This document shows, piece by piece, positions 22,116 to 33,744 of a stretch of 64,000 nt of DNA. Position numbers and translations under genes: made by a program. How positions within the stretch are numbered: the stretch's first letter is position 1; each line of letters begins with the position of its first letter. The stretch is from assembly GCA_024509875.1 (NCBI GenBank), contig JAMPIV010017580.1, forward strand, positions 145,371 to 209,370, written 5' to 3'. Below the pieces are notes generated by a model. It saw nothing but the letters and a program-made list of their open reading frames with translations. It was not told the DNA's origin and made no database searches. This stretch comes from Oreohelix idahoensis (taxonomy: Eukaryota; Mollusca; Gastropoda; Stylommatophora; Oreohelicidae).

Positions 22116-24020
22116 TGTAAAATTTCTTTTCTTCTTTCCACTCTGTAAAGTGTCAGTCGGTATGCTCTGTAAGGAAGAGTGTTGTGTTGTTGAGATCAGG
22201 CATGCTCCAGTCTACCCAGCTGTAAATGGGTAACTCACCCTAGTTCTGAGTTAGGGAAGGCAAAGGCTCCAGGGGAAGCAGGCCCTAAACTTGGTCACTC
22301 CAACCGACGCAGGATGGTGTATGTATGAAGTAGAAGTGTAGAGTGTGATTACCGCGAATGGTGTACTGTTCGTGTGCTGACCAATATAACCACTCATACA
22401 CTTGTGTCTACAAGGCACCAATGCAGACTGCTGGAATCTTTGTTTACTCAATTTATTCAGACGTACACCCTGGGACATACGAGTACATCATGGTATGTTG
22501 ACATATCAATTTGTAGGTATACATAGCAGATCTGAAGTCATGACACATTCAGAAATAATGGGCAGTACATCAAAAGTTCAATTGTCATGATACATTATGG
22601 CCGCATCCCCCTATCTGACTAAACGCGTCAGTGAAGGCAGATCGGTAAATAACTAAAGTTACTTGACGTCCATAGTTTGTAGCATATATTATGAAACCAC
22701 GAAAGAGGGGGTTTCTAGCAAGATTGAGATCTCCCTGTCACTGTCCGATAATAGGATAAATAATCTGTTCTCTTGGCAGTGATCAAAACATATGATGACC
22801 GAAATCTAACATGGCCGCCTCCCTGAGTTGTCGTTCACTCATTCATAGGAAGGAGAATATAAGCCAGAGTTAATTTATAATGGGTATATAAATGATTTCA
22901 TAAATGTTCCCATACAGCTCTACAGTGATCAGGTTAATTCACGTAGCCATAACCGCTGTAGGAAAGTCTGTCATCTTTGTCGATACAAAACACGACCCTA
23001 GCGATACGAAGCACAATGTTCCATCTAGGTCGAATCGACATGAGATCATCAAGATAGGGTCTGGCAATACATGGAGTCCGAATTATACATTGTACCGTAC
23101 CTTAGGAGAGTCTCTAACATAAACTATAGTAGAGATACCATCTCCTTTAGAAGAAAACCACTTCATGAATCATATTTCCTTAAGAATCTACCAGCCCTTT
23201 GAAAAGTGCGTACCCGCCATTATCACGGTACATCGGAACTCATCACGACTTGTCAAGACAACTCATACTTCCGCTAGACCGGAATGACAAGAATCTAGTC
23301 CCGCCTACCCATCCAAAATATACAATATAGGACTGATTCTACTTGTACTAATAATATGTAATACATATGAATTCGGGAGCCGCGCTAGCGTAGTGGTTAC
23401 AACACCGCTCTGGCGACCGGGTGATTCAGGATCAAACCCGGGCGACGGCATTTGAGGATTTTTCGTCGACCGGGAATTGGACTGGATTAACTCGAGACCT
23501 GGCGAAAACATTTGAAGGAGTGTTGTCGACCAGGGATTGGCGGCTCCTGAGCCGACCCAGCTGCAATGGGTACCTCCGAAATAGGAGAGTATTTGCCTGA
23601 ATGGCGAGGGACACCTGTCTCTGTACAAGTAAAAAGGGATACTCACGTAAAATCAATGTCAGGTTAGACATAGTAATAACCTGAGATTTCGCCTCGAGTA
23701 TTAGCGGGCGTACGAAAAAAAAACAAAAAAAAAACAAAAAAAAAAAAAAAAAAAATATGAATTCAGGCCATAAACATAATAAGCAAATTAATCTATTTTC
23801 TGGCCCTAAAAATAAGTACAAATATAAGAGCAATATCCTTGCGCCGGATCAATATCCAGAACGATTACTCCTATAATCAAAAGTGTGAATCAAACATGGA
23901 TTATCTCGCTTTCCCCATAGACAGCATTTTCATACACAAATGAATGAATGTCTATATTTTTCCCATATTAAATAGCCATATCGATTTTTGTAATATGTGC
24001 AACAAAATATGCACGCAACA
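22116..24020 (-). repeat. LTR of Gypsy element 1 (5' LTR), carrying a SINE
   Basis: The total is 1905 bp. After removing the SINE and one copy of its duplication (390 bp), 1515 bp remain, matching the other LTR. The site ATATGAATTC, empty in the left LTR (near 18480), is where the SINE sits here. Confidence 0.95.
23365..23764 (+). mobile_element. tRNA-derived SINE family A inside an LTR, 10-bp TSD
   Basis: The body (23375-23754, 380 bp) begins GGGAGCCGCGCTAGCGTAGT, has box B-like GGATCAAACCC and ends GCGGGCGTACG plus an A-rich tail. The duplication ATATGAATTC flanks it at 23365-23374 and 23755-23764. The matching empty site in the other LTR proves a clean insertion. It is the youngest of the three nested insertions. 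Confidence 0.97.
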
Positions 24021-24025
24021 CGGAG
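24021..24025. repeat. Gypsy target duplication CGGAG, right copy
   Basis: It follows the CA end of the right LTR directly and matches 17224-17228. Confidence 0.95.
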
Positions 24026-25595
24026 CTTTACCGTTCTTTAACCCTTTGATTGCTGTGATGATTTCTTCTTTTCGTGGAATGTCTGTATTTACATCTAGAT
24101 CGTTTTCAGCCTCAGGAACATTCAGTTGTGTCTCTGGTATTTCCTTGTTCAGAGTTTCTCTGAAGTGCTCTGCCCATCTTGTTTCCTGTCCCTCTGCTGT
24201 CTTGATGAGATTTCCTTGCTTATCTCTTACTAATGTAATATTGTTTGCACCTTGTTTTCCGCTGATGAATTTAGTTATTTTGTATACTGTGCTTTGTTCA
24301 TTTCTCAGTGCTGCCTCTTCTGCCTGTTTTGCAAGATCGTCTAGGAAATTCCTTTTGTTGGCTCGGGTTTGGCGTTTAACTTCCCTGTCCAGCTGGCTGT
24401 ACTGTTCGCTATATAGTTGCTTTAACCTGGGGGACTTCGCTTCTGTTTTCTTTCTTTTCATTTCCTTTCTCATCTTTATGGTGTTTAGTGTTTCTGGTGT
24501 TATCCAGTCTTGCTTCTTCCTTTCCTGGAATCCTAAGCATGATTTGCTACTTTCCTTATATACTGTTGAAATGGTGTTGAAATTCTGGTCTATATCATCA
24601 GTCAATGTCTTTTCCTGGCTTTTGGCAAATTGATATCGTTTCTTAATGTCGGCCGCAAAAGCTTTTCTGGTAAGGGGGTCCTTCAATTTGCTGATGTCAA
24701 ACCTTTTCTGTGTAGTTACAGTTGGTCCAGCCCTTCTTAGTTTCACTTTCAGTTTTGCTACTACTAAATGGTGATCACTTCCCACATCTGCACCTCTTCT
24801 TACCTTCACATCTTGTAATGCATGTCTCCATCTACCGTTAACCATGATGTGGTCTATCTGGTTTCTGTCCCGACCATTTGGTGATTCCCATGTTAACTTG
24901 TGAATTTCCTTATGTGGGAAAAGTGTTCCTCCAATGACCAGGTTGTTAACGCTACAGAAACTTATTAGCTTATCCCCATTTTCGTTTGCTGTTCCGCTGC
25001 CGCATTTCCCCATTGTTCTTTCATTATATGTATTGTGTGTACCAACTTTCGCATTGAGGTCTCCCATTACTATAACAAGATCGTATCTAGGTGTGTCTTC
25101 CATTTCTTTCTGCAGTTGTTGATAGAATTCATCCTTGACCTCCTCATCGCTATCATTCGTTGGTGCGTAGCATTGTATTATTGTAGTGTTGGTGAATCTC
25201 CCTCTCAATCTCAATCGTATCAGTCTGTTGTTGATGGGTTTCCATTCCAGTAATGTCCTTTCTATCCCTTTCTGTAGAATAATGGCTACGCCTTCACTGT
25301 GCTGTCCATCCTCTCTTCCAGAGTAAAGTACTGTTTCTCCTGTTGCTGATTTAACTTTTCCTGCCCCTGTCCATCTGCTCTCACTTATCCCCAGGATGTG
25401 TAACCTATAGTTTCTCATTTCTGCCGTGACCTGTCTTAGTTTACCTGTCTCGTACATTGTCCTGACATTCCAAAATCCTATTCTTGCATCCTGTTTTGCG
25501 GTCAGGACATCCGTTTTCATGTCAGTGGCTTCCTTTCGGCTTTCACCACTGACAGTCATACGAGCCACAGACTCCGAATGTCCATCCCGCAGCAA
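24021..25595 (-). pseudogene. RTE LINE AP-like endonuclease, truncated by the Gypsy insertion
   Basis: The first 525 codons are LINE sequence, after which the frame runs into the Gypsy LTR. The AP endonuclease-like domain (about 38-280) would nick the target DNA. It shows N43 (FWNVRTM), E72 (SESRWTG), D179 and N181 (MGDLNAKVG), D248 (QIDHIMVN) and the SDH motif at 273-275. A lysine-rich linker follows, and the fingers of the reverse transcriptase begin with IKGLKNGKAP at the junction. All catalytic residues that can be checked are present, so this half was intact when the Gypsy element landed. Many animal proteins of this kind are mis-annotated as craniofacial development protein 2. Confidence 0.92.
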
Positions 25596-25844
25596 AGTTC
25601 GTTCATTTGATGTTGTTTCCGTAACTTCATTATTTTTTTTTACATAGACAGGGGTGTCAGCCCTATGCTAAAACCCCCAACCTGGAGGACCAGGGTACCA
25701 GCTTTTGTCTGACCCCTACCCACACAGACCAGTCCAGCTTGGTTGAACCTACCAGGAGTAAAACTCCCACTGGCATAGCTCTGGGGATTGTCAGGGTACG
25801 CAAGCTGCCATACCGCTATAAGGTATAGGTACTATTGATGGCAG
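25596..25844 (-). other. RTE 5' untranslated leader
   Basis: This minus-strand leader lies between the LINE start at 25844 and the first ATG. It is bounded on its 5' side by the target duplication. It is GC-richer than its surroundings and has short direct repeats around CAGGGTACC and GGGTAC. Confidence 0.6.
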
Positions 25845-25856
25845 TTATTTAAATAT
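25845..25856 (-). repeat. Target duplication of the RTE LINE, 5' side
   Basis: TTATTTAAATAT, identical to 15716-15727. Confidence 0.9.
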
Positions 25857-25889
25857 ATTTTAACATAAATGTTATGAAGGAGTTACATG

Positions 25890-26335
25890 TTTTTGAACAA
25901 AAAGAAGTAAAAGCAGAAGCAAATGAGGAGGAATTACAAAAGGAAGAATGAAAACAAAGACGAGGAGAAGAAAGAAAGACAATTACAAGAAAAAAAATAA
26001 GAGAACAAAAAGGAAAGAAAGGAAAAGTTAAATAATATCACTTGAAAAAAGTATTAAAACATAGAAATAAAGAAAAAGAAGCATCAGAATAGAAGCAGAA
26101 GAAACAGTTAGTGAAAATAGAAAAATAAACATTAAAAGAGGACGGCAAACAAGAAAAAAAAGATGAGAACAAATGAAAAAGAAGATAAAAAGGAAGAGAA
26201 TGAGCTAAAAGGAGGACAACTTTGAGGAGAAACAGAACATAGGGAGGAAGAAGAAACAGTATATGATGTGGAAAATAAAAGAGAAAAAAGGAGGAAGGAA
26301 AAAAAAAAAGAGAAGAAATATAGTATAAGAAAAAC
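25890..26335. repeat. Purine-rich low-complexity tract
   Basis: A strongly A/G-biased strand (GAAGAAA- and AAAAAG-type words) without a fixed period. The minus-strand frame 26038-26337 is a run of F, L and S residues caused by the bias and is not a gene. Confidence 0.8.
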
Positions 26336-26484
26336 ACCGATTAGATGGAAAGCGGTGGTTTAAACAAGAAAAATAAAGGGTAATAATCTTACTAGGCTAA
26401 AGGAATACAGAAAACCTTCCTCTATTGCTGCCACAGGGCCTTCATCAGGAACAAACAAACGAAAAGTGAGAAACATGAGAAAGA

Positions 26485-26960
26485 AAGAACGATAGCACGC
26501 TTCTACATGGCAGCGAGACATGGACAATGTATGCTAGGCAAGAAAAAAGGCTCAAAACTTTCCATTTACGGTGTCTACGCCACATCCTTAGTATTTTGTG
26601 GAAGGACAAAGTGACAGATGTCGAGGTGCTGTCAGGTGCTGGCCTTCGAGGCATCTATACACTGCTTAGACAGCGCAGACTACGCTGGATTGGCCATGTA
26701 TACTGCATGGAAGATGGCCCCATCCCCAAAGATGTCTTCTACGGACAACTGGCAGACGGCAAAAGAACAATCAGGCGACCGAAGCTAGGTTCAAAGATGT
26801 GTGCAGGAGAGGCATGAAAGCAATGGTCATAAATCCAGCAACCTGGGAGGATGAAGTAGCCGATAGCACAAAATGACGGCGCTCCCTTAGATTGGGGAAA
26901 AAAGAAACTCTCACAACAAGCAAAAGAGAAAATGACACGCCGAAAAGAACACCAGGCAAA
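26485..26960 (+). pseudogene. LINE reverse transcriptase C-terminal fragment
   Basis: It reads ETWTMYARQEKRLKTFHLR, RHILSILWKDKVTD, then RQRRLRWIGHVYCMEDG, IPKDVFYGQLADGKR and a GRPK-like end. This order (Y/F-A-xxE-x-L-x-FHxRCLR, then LRWxGHVxRM, then GKRxxGRPxL) is the C-terminal thumb and tail of RTE- or CR1-like LINE reverse transcriptases. The plus-strand frame runs from 26527 to 26817, with frame breaks before and after. Upstream domains are absent, so the copy is 5'-truncated. It belongs to a different subfamily from the LINE at 15728. Confidence 0.78.
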
Positions 26961-29709
26961 AAAAAAAACAGCTGAGGGTTGTTGTTACCAACAGATTACT
27001 GGTGGCAATGTATGTAGTTATTATAATATTTATTTGTCTGAGGGAAAGTATTTGTTTTTAGAATCAAAATGCTTTCCTGGTCAAAGATATATTACCCATG
27101 ATTGATTGATACTTTTGTTATATGGGTTATCTCCCCTGGATATCGAATTTGGCGTATGAATCTAGATTTTGTTGGTCTGTTCCTTGTTTGGGCCAGAAAC
27201 AGATTGTTCTTGCTTAGGTTTATGCAGGAATGTTTATGGTCCGAGTCTATGTTTACTCCGTGTCTATTTCAGACGATTCGGTCTTATATCGTGATATCTT
27301 TGTATGTCTATGTGGGACTATTTTTCCTTGTACTGAACTATGGGGTCAGGCAGTTTCTGCGCATGCGAAGAGAAAAAAGGGTCTTCCGTGATGATGGAAT
27401 GCCTGGTGAATGCCATGTCGGAGACCAGTCCGAAGTTTATTGAGCGCTGTGATCTATTATGGGAAAGAAGATTGTTTCTGATATGATTATTAAGTCTATG
27501 AGTTCCCCAGTGTTTATTCTGTAACGCCAGGAGAGGGCGTATGTGTTCTGCTAGTGTATTTCGCATGCCCAGGTAAAAGAACTTTTTACTGAACTTTTCC
27601 TTGCTAGGCTTAGATGGGCAGACGTCTACATGATGATTATCTATATCAATATGTCGGGATGACATGTTACCTAGCAGCACTGAATATGATTGTATGCAGC
27701 AGTTATGATGAAAGAATATGCTGATTCTTGTAGAAACATTTGTGTTCATGAACAAAGCCTTTATTGAAGCTTTACTATGCATCTGTATAGTGAGTAATGC
27801 TCACTGGAACCAGAAGCCATTTTGGATCCTATTTTTTGTCGATCATCGATCAGAGAACAGGGATCTCCCTTATTATCAGGTGATGATTAAGAGATCACAG
27901 TTATAAAGAAAACCCAATACTGGTGGGTTAACATTGTCTTCAGAAATATTTGCTGAACTTTACCTAAAGGAATCTTCGCTAGAAAAGAGGTTCTGTCTAG
28001 GAGTCATGCTTGAACATTATTTATTAACTGACATGATCGGTCAGTAAGGCCTGATGATTATATTTATAAACAGTGGAAATCTAAGTGCTTGTCTACGGAT
28101 GTTCCATTGTAATGTTCTTCAACATGAATGCCAACTTAAGATTGTAGACCATTGATCAACTGTATGATGATACATGTCGACCTGTTTTCCTGTAACTATA
28201 CCCGTACTGTCCAAGTGTGTGCGTCCAATTAAACAGTATGAAACGACCACAGTAGTTTGCATCATTAACTTCTAACTACGTGTGAGTGAGTGTTTGATCT
28301 TCTAGTCAACTCTTCAGAACAATCCATGCATTCGCGTACTGACACTCACATTAACACTCATAGTCAACATTACATCCTTGTCGGGGCCTCATTACGTTTT
28401 GGGACAAGGTGACCTGTATGCCCTACACTGTGCCGGTTTTGAGTTGACCATCTACACCAATACCAACTTTATTAACATTGTGACTGGACGAGCAATATCA
28501 CAAAATAGCACTTATCAACGTCGTGACCAAAAACCAGACCTTATCAATGTGGTAGGCCAGCTTTCTAGGGCTAACCAGCACAGTAGACACCACATGGAAG
28601 TCAGCTACTCATACCAGATCGTCTCCATGACGCCTGATACGACACACCAGCAGTGACAGTCTATACTTTGTCAACAGTTCCTCACGTGACCTATCAAGCG
28701 AATACTGAAACTAGGTCAGCGTGTATTGACATTTTTTCGTTGGGCATCACAGCGGGTTGCAAACATACGGTTAACTTTTTTTGGAAAATGCAGTACAGGT
28801 CAGAAGTCCTACGTGTGTTAGTTATGAGAACCATCAACGTTGGAACTTCTTGATCAGCTTTATATATTGAACATTGTAATAGTTTAGTTCAAAAATTTAG
28901 TATTTATTAAAGTGGCAGTTTATTTTCTTTAAATTAGAAACTTTGCATTAGATAACAGCTGAACCTTCTCTACAACACATTGCATTTATATGATATATAT
29001 GTATTTATGTATTTATGTTTACATATTATTTGTGTGTCTATGTTGTGGGCGGTTGGTGAGGTGACTAATATAAGATTTCCCAAGTAACATAGGGTTTATA
29101 TTAGTGGTCTGTAGGGGGCAATTTTCTTAATTGAAAATTTGCATGCAACATCTGTTGCTATTTTTTGTTAGCTGTGACGACTGTGCTTATCGTTGTTTTT
29201 GTAATATTTTTCTGTTCTTTAGTTTTGTTTTGATTTGTTTGTATAATTGTAGGTCTCATCTTTCCTATCATTCAGTTCTATACAACTTTATATTTATACA
29301 CTGTGGCGTTATTTGTTTTGTTTATTACGGCGCAGTTATCATCACAGGTTCTGTGATTATTTTCTTCTGTTTGTCAATTTAACTTATTTGATTTCTGCGG
29401 ATGTTTTCGTATTGTCCTTCTTGATTGTCCTTTGTGTGTGTTCTTGGTTGACATACACTATATAAAATATATTTGATCATACACTACTAGCTGGGTAGTG
29501 AACTTATGAGAAAGAATCAACTGATGACTAATTGCTATTATTAGAGGTACACAGTTGATTATACAAGACCTTATTTAAAGGCTTGTTTCCCACAGAGATT
29601 GGGATAAAGGGAGCTGGTTATTCAAGCTATTAAGAGCTTGTTTCCATTTATTTGGAGATAGATTTCATTATTGCTATTTCAGGTATCTAGTCACATATTA
29701 GTATACATT
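26961..29709. other. Unassigned AT-rich DNA upstream of a gag relic
   Basis: No domain was recognised in any frame (longest 154 codons). An LTR for the gag at 29710 might be expected here, but I found no second copy of any part in the window. GGGTTATCTCCC at about 27124 is worth comparing with mollusc repeats. Confidence 0.35.
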
Positions 29710-31380
29710 ATGTCGACTTTAGATTACTTCATTGAGTTAGGGAAATCCCTAGGCAAGACTGGTGATAAGTTAGAGGAGTATGCTACCAGTCAATATGAAA
29801 AAGCACAAAAGGCTGAAGAGAAAAAAACAAAAAGCCGAGGATAAAAGAATGGAATTAGAAATTGAGCAAAAGAAATTGCAGATGCAGGTGGACGAAAAGA
29901 GATTCCAAATGGAAATGGAAAAACAAAATAAAGAAGCTGAACAAAAGAGATTAGACAGAGAAGCTGAGGCTGAACAAAAGAGATTAGACAGAGAAGCTGA
30001 ACAAAAAAGATTAGAAGCTGAAGCTCAAATTAAAAGATTAGAAGCTGAGGCTCAAGAAAAAAGAATACAAAGAGAAGCTGAAGCCGAGGAGAGAAAGGCA
30101 AAAAGGGAACATGAGGAAAAACTGTTAGCATTTGAGTTAGAAAAATTGAAGTTGACAAACATGGGTAATGTTAATCAGTCATCTGGTGGTAATGTTAAAC
30201 CTTTTATTTACAAGATCAAGCTACCAACATTTAATCAATCCAGTGACGACATAACAGTTTGGCTAGATAGATTTGAACGTTCTTGTCGAAATCATAATGT
30301 GGATAGATCACAATATGCTAATCAGTTATCATAGATACTGAAAGGTGACACTCTGACTAGTTTAAGCTTCGTAGAAGAGGCTGACCAGGATAATTATGAT
30401 GTTATCAGTGCAGACTTTTGAAAAAAATATCAATTAACAGAGGAAGGTTACCGTCTTTTGTTTAAGAAAATGGTACCTGAATCAGGGGTAGAATTCTCAG
30501 AATTCATTGCATGGACACGTCTTACATTTAATCGTTGGATTGAGTTGTCCAAAACAGAAAAGACATATGAAGCCCTTATGGACTTGATGCTCAGAGACAA
30601 GATTATGTCAAGTGTAAATAAACCATTCCTTGAATTCCTACATGGGCGTAAACCCAAGACACTAAAAGAAATGGAGCAATATTGTACCCAATACGTCACT
30701 GCACATCCGGACGTAGCTATTGGCAATGCTAAGGTTAAGGAAAGTATGCCAGTTGCTTCAGCAACACCATACAACCCTAATTATTCACACAAATTTCAGG
30801 GACCACAAAACAGGTTTGATAAAAAGGGTAACCATAATAGTTATCAAAACCAAGGTAACCAATCATTTCAGGGTTCTTCTGCGAAGTACTGGAGACGAGC
30901 CGACAGCCCTCGATTCAGGGGTGGTCATAATTATAGGAATTTCCGCAGAGGAAGTCATTATAGGAATTATCCAAGTCATCCATCATGGAGACAACAAGAC
31001 CATAGTTATAGAGATACTCATTATAATGAATATGATAATGGTAATCATGAGGACTACCAACGGGCTGATCACCCGTTTGCCAGTCACTTCGATTACGGAA
31101 ACAACAGCAAATGGATTGATTTGCCGTTGCCCTAAAGACGCCAATAGGCGTGATGGGAAACAATGGCAAAGAAAACCTATCTGCTGTTGCCCTAAGACGC
31201 CACTAGGCGTAATTGCCACTGACTGCTTTGACGGTCGGTGGCTAAGGACGGAAGAAGAAGAAGAAGAATCATGAGAACTATGACTCAAACCCAAATAGGG
31301 GTTACAATAGAGGAAACAATAATAATTACAGAGGCAATAATAATAATCGAGGTAGATCACAATACAAAAAACATAAATTT
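29710..31380 (+). pseudogene. Gypsy-type gag relic with a LINE insertion
   Basis: The frame starts MSTLDYFIELGKSLGKTG, then runs through a long charged coiled-coil region (repeats of EAEQKRLDRE and RLEAEAQ). It continues into IKLPTFNQSSDDITVWLDRF, a gag capsid-like segment, then EFIAWTRLTFNRWIEL and MEQYCTQYV. The C-terminal part is rich in N, Y, G and R (NNYRGNNNNRGRSQY) and has no CCHC zinc knuckle. A frameshift near 29825, stops at 30332 and 30418, and a LINE 3' end at 31057-31266 disable it. No protease, integrase or reverse transcriptase follows. Gag would form the particle of an LTR element; the family is inferred. Confidence 0.72.
31043..31280 (+). mobile_element. 5'-truncated RTE 3' end inserted in gag, 14-bp TSD
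   Basis: The body (31057-31266) matches the 3' end of the RTE at 15728: GACGCCACTAGGCGT, CTGACTGCTTTGACGGTCGG and a GAAGAAGAAGAAGAA tail. An extra copy of the GTTGCCCTAAAGACGCC block lies just upstream, so the end is partly duplicated. AATCATGAGGACTA before it and AATCATGAGAACTA after it form a 14-bp target duplication with one mismatch. Confidence 0.85.
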
Positions 31381-32162
31381 TAAAGTTATTTTTTAGGCCA
31401 CCTATTCTCCCCAGCCCATCCCCTCTCTTTCATACCAACTAGATTTCAGCGCTTTGAGTCTCAAGGCTGCAGTTTTTGAAAATTAGGGACATTTTTGTTT
31501 CAATGCAGACGCTCGCTGATATGAACAACACAGTCTTTTGTCAATATCTTTCTTATTATCTATCCGTCTGTATAAATGAAAGCATATTATTTCACTGCTC
31601 AAGATGGGCCATCCGGCCAGCTAGGTTTTATATTCCTAACATTATTATTAAGAAAAGTTACTTTTCAAATATTTTCTACAATCTTCTGTAATGCGTTCAT
31701 CACTCATATTCAAATAAACGGACTAAGTTATCGCAAAAGCGTCCAAGAAATGACTGTGGCGTATAATAGCTAAGGTCCCTTTTGTCGATTTCTTTACCTT
31801 GTGTCAACTTGGGGACGTGAATTTTTTTTTTCCTTGCCCCACCAATTTGCGTCCTTTTAGCCTTGCTAGTTTCAAGCACGTGTTCAGTCATATTTTTTCC
31901 TCTGATCTCCGTTCTCATCCCGCTCCAAGGGTAAACGTTTTGCCTCCACGTCTAACAATTTAATTTCCATGGCGGGTGGTGACCCGCGGCGTGGGCGATC
32001 ATGTATTCTAGTAGCTTACGCATTAGTTTTTATCCCTTCATTTTATCTTTGGAGATATTTTAACGTTGTATCACGGTTAATTTTATGACAATCATCAGTT
32101 AGTCATATCGGTCAGTGAGTCTGAGCTGGGAATACTCACGCTGTCAATAACACTATGTTAAC
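31381..32162. other. Unassigned DNA
   Basis: Nothing recognised. Confidence 0.35.
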
Positions 32163-32332
32163 GGGAGCCGCGCTGGTGTAATGGTTACCACACTGCGCTG
32201 GCGATCGGGTGATCCAGGTTCAAGCCCGGGCGAGACCTTTTGAAGAAGTGTCATCGAGCGGGACTTGGACTGGATTTATTAGAGCCCTGGCGAAGATATT
32301 TGAAGAAGTGTCGTCGACCAGGGACTGTGTGA
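32163..32332 (+). mobile_element. tRNA-derived SINE family A, 3'-truncated
   Basis: It begins GGGAGCCGCGCTGGTGTAAT with box B-like GGTTCAAGCCC. It follows the family through GTCGTCGACCAGGGACT and then stops abruptly at TGTGATG. There is no poly(A) tail. The break coincides with the start of an LTR-like segment. Confidence 0.85.
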
Positions 32333-32333
32333 T

Positions 32334-33480
32334 GTATAATGGAAATCTAGCCTACAGCACCCGACAGCCGTTGCTTTCCCGTTAGCGTCCTAAGATTCGC
32401 TAACAAAATCACGCATTGCTCTGCCTGTCTGACTCACTTTTTAATCCACGCCTCTTTTTACTTGACCATAACAAACGAGTTTGTTTACCAACTCTCGCAA
32501 CCTGTCATTCATAGCAGGGGGCGAACCACGTTTGTTTACCTGAGTTTCTCACACGAGCGATCTGTCAATCATTATACACCAGACAGATGCACGTGGAAAT
32601 AACGGACCTCTTTTGAAGTGGCCGCACGGGCTAAAACAAATTCCCCGAGAATCCTGCGATGTTCGTACAAACAGGGAAAGATAACTCTTTGATCTCGAGA
32701 AGCGTGGAAAATCTCGGAAGGAAGCCCACTACATGGTTTAAGCCTCTGTTGTCGGTTAGCAACGGCCGACAGAAGTGACCGTAAACCTTTTATCTTGGAA
32801 ACGTAGTTTCAGATTTCTCTGCTAGGAAACAGAGTGTGAAAATTCACATCTTCTAGAGATCATAATAACATGATCGTATATAAACTGCGTCTATCCCAAA
32901 TCAGTTATCAGTGTCGCTCAGAATTTTTCGGAGAGTCTAAACACGTTATTTAGAACCATTGGGAATAGATGTGTTAATAGTTCGTAGTGTTTTCTTTCTG
33001 GATTTCTGGTAATATATAAATTTGTGCTTAAGCGTATTAAAGTGTTAAAAGTGTAAGCATCTTAAATTCACTGTGATTTTCTAGGTGTTAGAACTAGTGA
33101 ATTAAATAACGCGTAGCTACTTTTATTCCAGATGTTTCAGATGTAATGTTAATTTTATCACCCGCTGTCACACAGAAAGAGACGGTTTAGTTGACTAATT
33201 AATACACTAGGCGCGACGGATAATTGACGGAGTAGAATTCACGTTTATTTCATTTTGTGTAATTTAGTAAGTGACTGTTGTTTAAATATCTTGCGACTAA
33301 ACAAACCGACGCCGACCCTCTAATGGCTACTTAACGACAGGCGATATTTGTTAAAGTGCGCGTATGGATAAATTAAATAATAACTGACCACATAGGAATA
33401 GGCTAGAGACAACGTGTGCTTATATGTAGATATTATTAGCAGTAATTTTTTCATAATGTTCCTCTATTCTTAGGAAGTTG
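32334..33480 (+). repeat. LTR-like segment, possibly solo
   Basis: It starts TGTGATG exactly where the family A SINE is cut. Its right part (33070-33480) resembles 1-595 in block order, and more weakly the LTRs at 40766 and 47083 (AATAACGCGTAGC, TAATGGCTACT and a pyrimidine stretch ending in AG). The rest of the SINE does not follow the segment, so a simple solo-LTR insertion is not proven. Confidence 0.3.
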
Positions 33481-33744
33481 AGGGGAACTGCAGTAAGACG
33501 TGGACAATGGATGGGTTTGAAAAAAATCGAAAAAAGGTGATTCGTCTTACGAGGACAAAAGACAAAGAAAGTAGTCTACGTTACGGCCACAAGGCCTTCG
33601 TCACGAAAAGAAAGAAAGTGAAGGCTAGATAGGAGACATAAGAACTTAAAAGAATATAAAAATAAATATAAAAAAAATAAATTAATTAATAAATAAAACC
33701 TAGGTACTTCCCTGAAGGCGAAGCATCTAAATCTTATCACGCGT
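33481..33744. other. A-rich DNA without recognised features
   Basis: It contains A-rich AATAAATAA-like words near 33655-33700 and a CACAAGGCCTTCGTCACGAA block. A similar CAGGGCCTTCATCAGGAA occurs at about 26435. Confidence 0.4.

Larger units (their letters stand above)
17229..24020 (-). mobile_element. Gypsy LTR retrotransposon 1, Gmr1-like gene order, lacks gag
   Basis: Two LTRs flank an internal region (18745-22115) of 3371 bp on the minus strand, with 5-bp duplications CGGAG outside. In the element's sense, the internal region starts one base after the 5' LTR with TGGTGGCCAGTGCACTCC, of primer-binding-site form. It ends with the purine tract GAGGGGTGTGGTAATA before the 3' LTR. The coding order is integrase, reverse transcriptase, RNase H. 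This is the Copia-like order known for Gmr1-type Gypsy elements. Gag and protease are absent: only about 50 bp lie between the 5' LTR and the start of the residual frame. A frameshift and one stop make the copy defective. Confidence 0.93.
15728..25844 (-). mobile_element. Full-length RTE-type LINE, split by a Gypsy element
   Basis: The LINE runs on the minus strand from 25844 (5' end) to 15728 (3' end). It is bounded by the 12-bp duplication TTATTTAAATAT. Subtracting the Gypsy insertion and its duplicated site (17229-24025) leaves 3320 bp, about the length usual for RTE elements. It has an untranslated leader (about 25600-25844), an AP-like endonuclease, a reverse transcriptase and a (GAA)n tail. 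The reading frame is intact from the endonuclease up to the Gypsy junction and broken in the reverse transcriptase half. A short related 3' end lies in the gag at 31057. Confidence 0.92.

Noticed and set aside
23944..24633. 229-codon plus-strand frame
   Set aside because: It lies antisense to the RTE endonuclease and is a shadow frame.
26038..26337. F/L/S-rich membrane-like protein on the minus strand
   Set aside because: It is produced by a purine-rich low-complexity tract.
30720..31274. 184-codon plus-strand frame overlapping gag
   Set aside because: It is an alternative frame of the gag tail that runs into the LINE insertion.
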